Below, piece after piece: positions 59,784 to 64,000 of a stretch of DNA of 64,000 bases (the first letter of the stretch is position 1; each line of letters opens with the position of its first letter). The DNA is from Epiperipatus broadwayi (Eukaryota; Onychophora; Udeonychophora; Euonychophora; Peripatidae): the NCBI GenBank assembly GCA_028023455.1, contig JAQFVV010012489.1, positions 3,161,881 to 3,225,880 of the forward strand, read 5' to 3'. The translations under genes and the position numbers were made by a program. The notes beneath the pieces were generated by a model that saw nothing but the letters and a program-made list of their open reading frames with translations, had not been told where the DNA came from and searched no databases.

Positions 59784-60017
59784 ATGGGTGCAAAAATGGT
59801 ACCAAAGTTATGCCAACACTTTTATGACCCAACTGAAGTTTTCTTAACTTTGAAATGTTAAGATTAAACCTCATATCTAGTTAGGTATATAGATGACATT
59901 TTTATAACATGGCTATATAATGAAAATAATCTTCGTAAGTTCTTTGATTTCATAAATAATTTTTTTAAAAATATACATTTCATATATTTTCTAATCAGTA
60001 ACCCTTTTTTATGTTGA
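59784..60017 (+). pseudogene. Penelope-like reverse transcriptase relic with YIDD box
   Basis: In one frame MGAKMVPKLCQHFYD (from 59,784) is followed 33 codons after its start by RYIDDIFITW (59,883-59,912). This fits the MGSPLSPxxANxxM block and the R-Y-(V/I)-DD-x-F-x-x-W catalytic block of Penelope-type reverse transcriptases, at about the usual spacing. Two in-frame stops lie between them. After the YIDD box come LRKFFDFINN and KNIHF, like the FxxFLNxxHxxIxF stretch that follows in this family. The catalytic aspartates are kept but the frame is broken. RT motifs upstream and the endonuclease downstream were not found. Confidence 0.8.
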
Positions 60018-60019
60018 AA

Positions 60020-60710
60020 TTACTTACAATAATAAAATTATTAGAATTAATAGTATTAGCTAAAATGTATATAACATCAATTATCATCTTAAAATAAAAA
60101 TCATAAAAAATTGTGTCACAAGACTCACTAGCAGTTGAAATTCCTGGTTGAGATAGAATAAAGTGTAATATACACTAACTCTTTTACTTCAACTGGAAAT
60201 TATTTTAAACTCTAAAAAAATTATAAATATTCTATAACTAATTTATCAGGGTTCTGTAATAGTAATATTAAAAATAATAATAAGTTTCCCAGGGTTTTAT
60301 AATAATAATAATCTGTGCACCCTTACTCTTGTTTCTTTTAACAACTAAATCTTTACAACTAATGTTTCCTATTTAAAACTTTAACTAAGAGTAATTTAAT
60401 CTGTGTGACAAAATATGGCTAACAAAATTAAATAAAAAAGTTGAATAATAATTTTATCTCAGGGTTAAATTAATAAATGCATGGATATTAAACATGTTTC
60501 TCTATTTGTGAATACAATAATGTAATAGGGTTTTTATGTACACCATCTTATCCAATATTTCGTTGTTTTAGATAGCTTGATGACAACAAGCAAATTTATA
60601 TTTCAAGTATGACCTTCAATATAATAGATGTAAATGAAATCGCGGTGTTTATTTTAAAAAATGACAAAGAAAAAAATTTAAATTAACAATTATTTATTGC
60701 ATATGATAAA
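60020..60710. other. AT-rich stretch, nothing recognised
   Basis: Possible decayed continuation of the Penelope relic. No clear motif. Confidence 0.35.
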
Positions 60711-60716
60711 AATCAA

Positions 60717-60847
<131 letters not shown>

Positions 60848-60848
<1 letters not shown>

Positions 60849-61020
60849 ACAAGGCTAAAACCTTTGACAGAAGTGCCTTAAAAATGCTTATTTGACAGCC
60901 AATCAGATGTAATAATGACTGCAAGTGGATCTCTTAATTCAAGAACACAAGCCAAAACACAAGAAAAAGATGGGAAAACCTTCTTCTATACTTAAATTTA
61001 TATATAAATAAGTCTGACTC
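60848..61020 (+). repeat. Repeat family E, forward copy next to microsatellite
   Basis: GTACAAGGCTAAAACCTTTG and TATTTGACAGCCAATCAGA match the two arms at 61.2-61.5 kb. The sequence between 60,935 and 61,000 matches, inverted in part, the central spacer of that palindrome. Confidence 0.85.
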
Positions 61021-61162
61021 AAGCATTCTGAATTAAGAGTGTGAAGCTTAAAACATCTTCACATTTAATTCATTAAATATTTTATATAAATAAACAATGT
61101 GAAATCTTTTGATTTACAATGAAGCAATTTTTAAATCTAATGAAATGATAGTAACAAATGTA

Positions 61163-61486
61163 AATATATAAAGTTAATAAGTGCTAGCAGATATCTAATA
61201 ATAATGTACAAGGCTAAAACCTTTGACAGAAGCACCTTAAAAATGCTTATTTGACAGCCTATCAGACGTAATAATGACTTATTTATATATACATTTAAGT
61301 ATAGAAAAAGGTGGTCCCATCTTTTTCTTGTGTTTTGTGTTGTGTTCTTGAATTAAGAGTTCCACATGCAGTCATTATTATGTCTGATTGGCTGTCAAAT
61401 AAGCATTTTTAAGGTGCTTCTGTCAAAGGTTTTAGCCTTGTACATTAGCATTAGATATCTGCTAGTGCTTAATAAATTTATATATT
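61163..61486. repeat. Repeat family E palindrome
   Basis: The left arm (about 61,163-61,285) and right arm (about 61,365-61,486) share GTGCTAGCAGATATCTAAT, GTACAAGGCTAAAACC and CTTAAAAATGCTTATTTGAC, inverted. The spacer of about 80 bases includes a polypurine/pyrimidine stretch. With the forward copy at 60.85 kb, this makes three copies in 650 bases. No hammerhead core was found. Confidence 0.9.
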
Positions 61487-61489
61487 TAT

Positions 61490-64000
61490 AATATATTTTA
61501 ATAAAAAAAATGTTAATGCCTATTTTTTAAAACTAGTCCTACCTGAGGATCTGTCAAGTATCTTATCATACTTTATTGTGAGACAATCACATTTATAAGG
61601 ATGCATTGTATCAATCTTTTATAAAATAATTCTCAATTTAATATTGGAGTATAGAGATTATTATAATAATAAAAGTTAAATGTCTTATGAACATTCTTGA
61701 TTGGTTTATTGTACCAACTAATCAATTGTCCCCATTTACAAATGATGGATACATTTTTCACTCTTTATTTAACATATGCAAATATAAAATCACTGCTTTG
61801 TAGATACAATGTTAATTTACCACAGCAGTATTATTTATATTTTTGCTTTTAGATCCTTTCTGGATTCAGTTTCAAGCACAATTAACTCATTAGGCTGTCA
61901 ATTATATAAAACATAACAATAAAATTTAATATTAGCAAATATGAGTGACTGATAAAATATTCTTTATAAACCTACATGCCTACATACTTATGTAAGAATA
62001 ACTTCATTTAATTTGAGGGTGAAGAATTAAAAACTCATAAGAATCTAAATATTGACAAGAACCATTTAATACAAATTTAATAATTACTGTATGTATATAA
62101 CCCACATCCTTATGTAAATTACAGTTAATCCCATTCAGTTCTAAGGATAACTGTAATACTAAAGAACATATTATCTTTTACCTGTACACTGACATATCTG
62201 AGATAAATTTTATTTACATTTTTTTTTGTGAAAACAATATAACATGACTAAACTAATAAAGTAGAAAATAAATCAAATAATTCATTTGATTTACATGACA
62301 GTTTATTTCAATTTTTATATTATATATTTTAAAATAGTATAAAACATTAAATTTCAGTTGATGTAATCATTAATCCAAGATAAATCTATTTTACTATCAC
62401 TGACAAACTGGTAATCCTTTATTATCTTTTTTTTTTATTTGGGAGGATTCATAATTTATAAGTGGCATTCAATATATTACTTTATAATCCATGATCTTTT
62501 TGAGTATTATTCACATATTATGCACGAATAATGCAAGTATTTCAAATAATGGCAAATACATTAGTAGTTTTTTTGTTGTAAGTAACAGTTTAATTCCTTG
62601 AACAGATTTCATTTTTATCCAAAAATTTTGACATTCAGCATTTTTATTTCCAAGTATAAGATTAATCCATTCATCTTTTGATTTTTAATTCTCTAATTAA
62701 ATAATGATAATAGTTCTGATAAAGCAAAGTTTATTATCCAAGCAAAACAGTTTTTATCATTTTATAGATCAAAATCCATTTGATTAATAGCAAGTTTATA
62801 TGAAGTATATTTGTCTTCAAAAATACTATTATTTAAAATTGTTTTCTTTTATAACTAAAGATGAAATCAAATTCATTTTCTTGAGACTTAAAAAATATCA
62901 TGTTGTAAGATGAAGAGACTAAACATTTTTATAATATCCTAAATATATATATATCCAGCAAACTTGTTTCAAATTTAGAAATACAATTTTTCCAAAATTT
63001 ATCAAATATTACTAATCAATATTTCATTGAAGGAAGTCGAACGATTTATTAATAAATGAGCTAGTAATTTCCAAAATCAATTTTTTTATCATATAATAGC
63101 ACTTTTCTATAAGAAATGAGATTTCTTGTAATAAAATGTTTTATAAATTAAGTCAATGTTTATTTGTGGTTATTTTTTTGTGGTTTATCTTTCCTCTGGA
63201 ACAATGATAGCAGTCAGATACTCAGTGAGCATCTACCTAGCTTAAAATTTTAGCCTGCCATCAGGTTATTTATAAGTTAGGACTGCTTGAAGTCCTACTA
63301 GAAATGAAAACTTTCCCAGACAGTGAATTATTCTGCTTTTATATTGATGATTACATGATGTCTAGGTTATCAATATTCCAAATCATGCACTGGGTTTTCT
63401 AAGTTTGTCCAGGAAGGTTTCAATAGTTTCTGGTGTTCAAAATATTAAATTTAAGATTTTAAAAATAAATTGGTAGAACCTTAATTTCTGGATTTAAAAT
63501 CAAAACACTTATAAAGATTTTTATATAACAAATACATGAATTATCTAATCACTCAGATATTTATTGTAAACATTTTAAAATTGATCTTTTAATAAATAAT
63601 TTATATTTTTAATTAACTAAAATTATTCTCTATTAAATAAAGTTTTAAATATTAAAATATAAAATCCTTCAAGCACACACATTCCCACAGAAAAGTGAGA
63701 ATGTAATAACTTTTGGTTTTACATATAATTAATAGGTAATGTTCTATTTTATAATCCTATTATCTATTCTATTTTTGAATTACTAGTTGTATGTGTGTAG
63801 AATTTTCTTTTGTTTAATTATATAATCAATAATTTTATTTTTTTATAAAATAATAATGAAAAACATACTTTTTATACAAAAAAATGTAGAAATTTATCAT
63901 AAAAATCAGGTTATAAATCTATTCAATAATAATTTATGAATATATATTTCTTATAAACATTAATGTTGGAGACTACTTGAATATATTAATGATAATATTT
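61490..64000. other. AT-rich stretch, nothing recognised
   Basis: No coding relic could be assigned on either strand. The part 63,180-63,430 is less AT-rich but unrecognised. TA run at 62,944-62,954. Confidence 0.4.

Noticed and set aside
61163-61486. Hammerhead in family E palindrome
   Set aside because: No CTGANGA box with a GAAA box was found on either strand.

Overview
This is a very AT-rich, gene-poor stretch of an invertebrate nuclear genome. No intact cellular protein-coding gene is recognisable. Almost every open reading frame is short and accidental, and what can be identified is transposon debris and repeats. The mix of relics (RTE-like and Jockey-like LINEs, Penelope-like element pieces, a SETMAR/GVQW3-type mariner, tRNA-like SINE fragments, long palindromic repeats joined to AT microsatellites) looks most like a mollusc, probably a cephalopod. 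That is pattern recognition without a database search; an arthropod or another lophotrochozoan is possible.

Layout. 0.7-1.35 kb: mariner relic missing its catalytic core (minus). 3.85-4.87 kb: RTE-like LINE relic (minus). 5.45-5.80 kb: possible LINE 3' end. 5.9-7.26 kb: homopolymer and G/T-rich block that may be an assembly fault. 9.1-10.26 kb: inverted/tandem repeat family D. 10.56-13.2 kb: richer in G+C and CpG, with a weak candidate first exon. 13.3 kb: another family D copy. 16-22 kb: mostly featureless, with a possible promoter plus small ORF at 19.0-19.5 kb. 22.23-22.43 kb: near-perfect palindrome (family C). 23.09-24.22 kb: RTE-like LINE relic (minus). 25.10-25.83 kb: TIR DNA transposon. 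29.0 kb: Penelope-type endonuclease fragment. 30.5-31.07 kb: satellite of about 119 bp. 33.45-34.82 kb: Jockey-like LINE relic (minus). 35.4 kb: SINE-like tandem pair. 37.53-37.61 kb: tRNA-like sequence. 38.29-39.83 kb: family D array. 41.15-42.13 kb: old family A copies. 45.19-45.33 kb: hairpin. 46.0 kb: endonuclease fragment, with family D at 47.2-47.7 kb. 50.1 kb: endonuclease fragment, with the family A palindrome at 50.87-51.42 kb. 52.83-53.09 kb: palindrome. 54.69-55.53 kb: compound palindrome (family B). 59.1 kb: possible further ribozyme motif. 59.78-60.0 kb: Penelope reverse transcriptase relic. 60.7-61.5 kb: trinucleotide microsatellites and an inverted-repeat family.

The most interesting observation is that at least four unrelated repeat families (A at 51 kb, B at 55 kb, C at 22 kb, D at 9, 38-39 and 47 kb) each carry a sequence that folds as a type I hammerhead ribozyme: a CTGANGA box, a stem II hairpin, a GAAA box, a tiny self-complementary stem III, an NUH cleavage triplet and pairing flanks that form stem I. 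In families A, B and C two copies lie head to head in the arms of a palindrome. In family D the motif recurs in tandem units about 500 bp apart. Hammerheads are known from Penelope-like elements and retrozymes, and Penelope RT and GIY-YIG endonuclease fragments lie in the same window, so the parts fit one biology: Penelope-derived or retrozyme-like non-autonomous elements that spread and then decayed into hairpins. The ribozyme folds were read by eye. Activity and family membership are inference.
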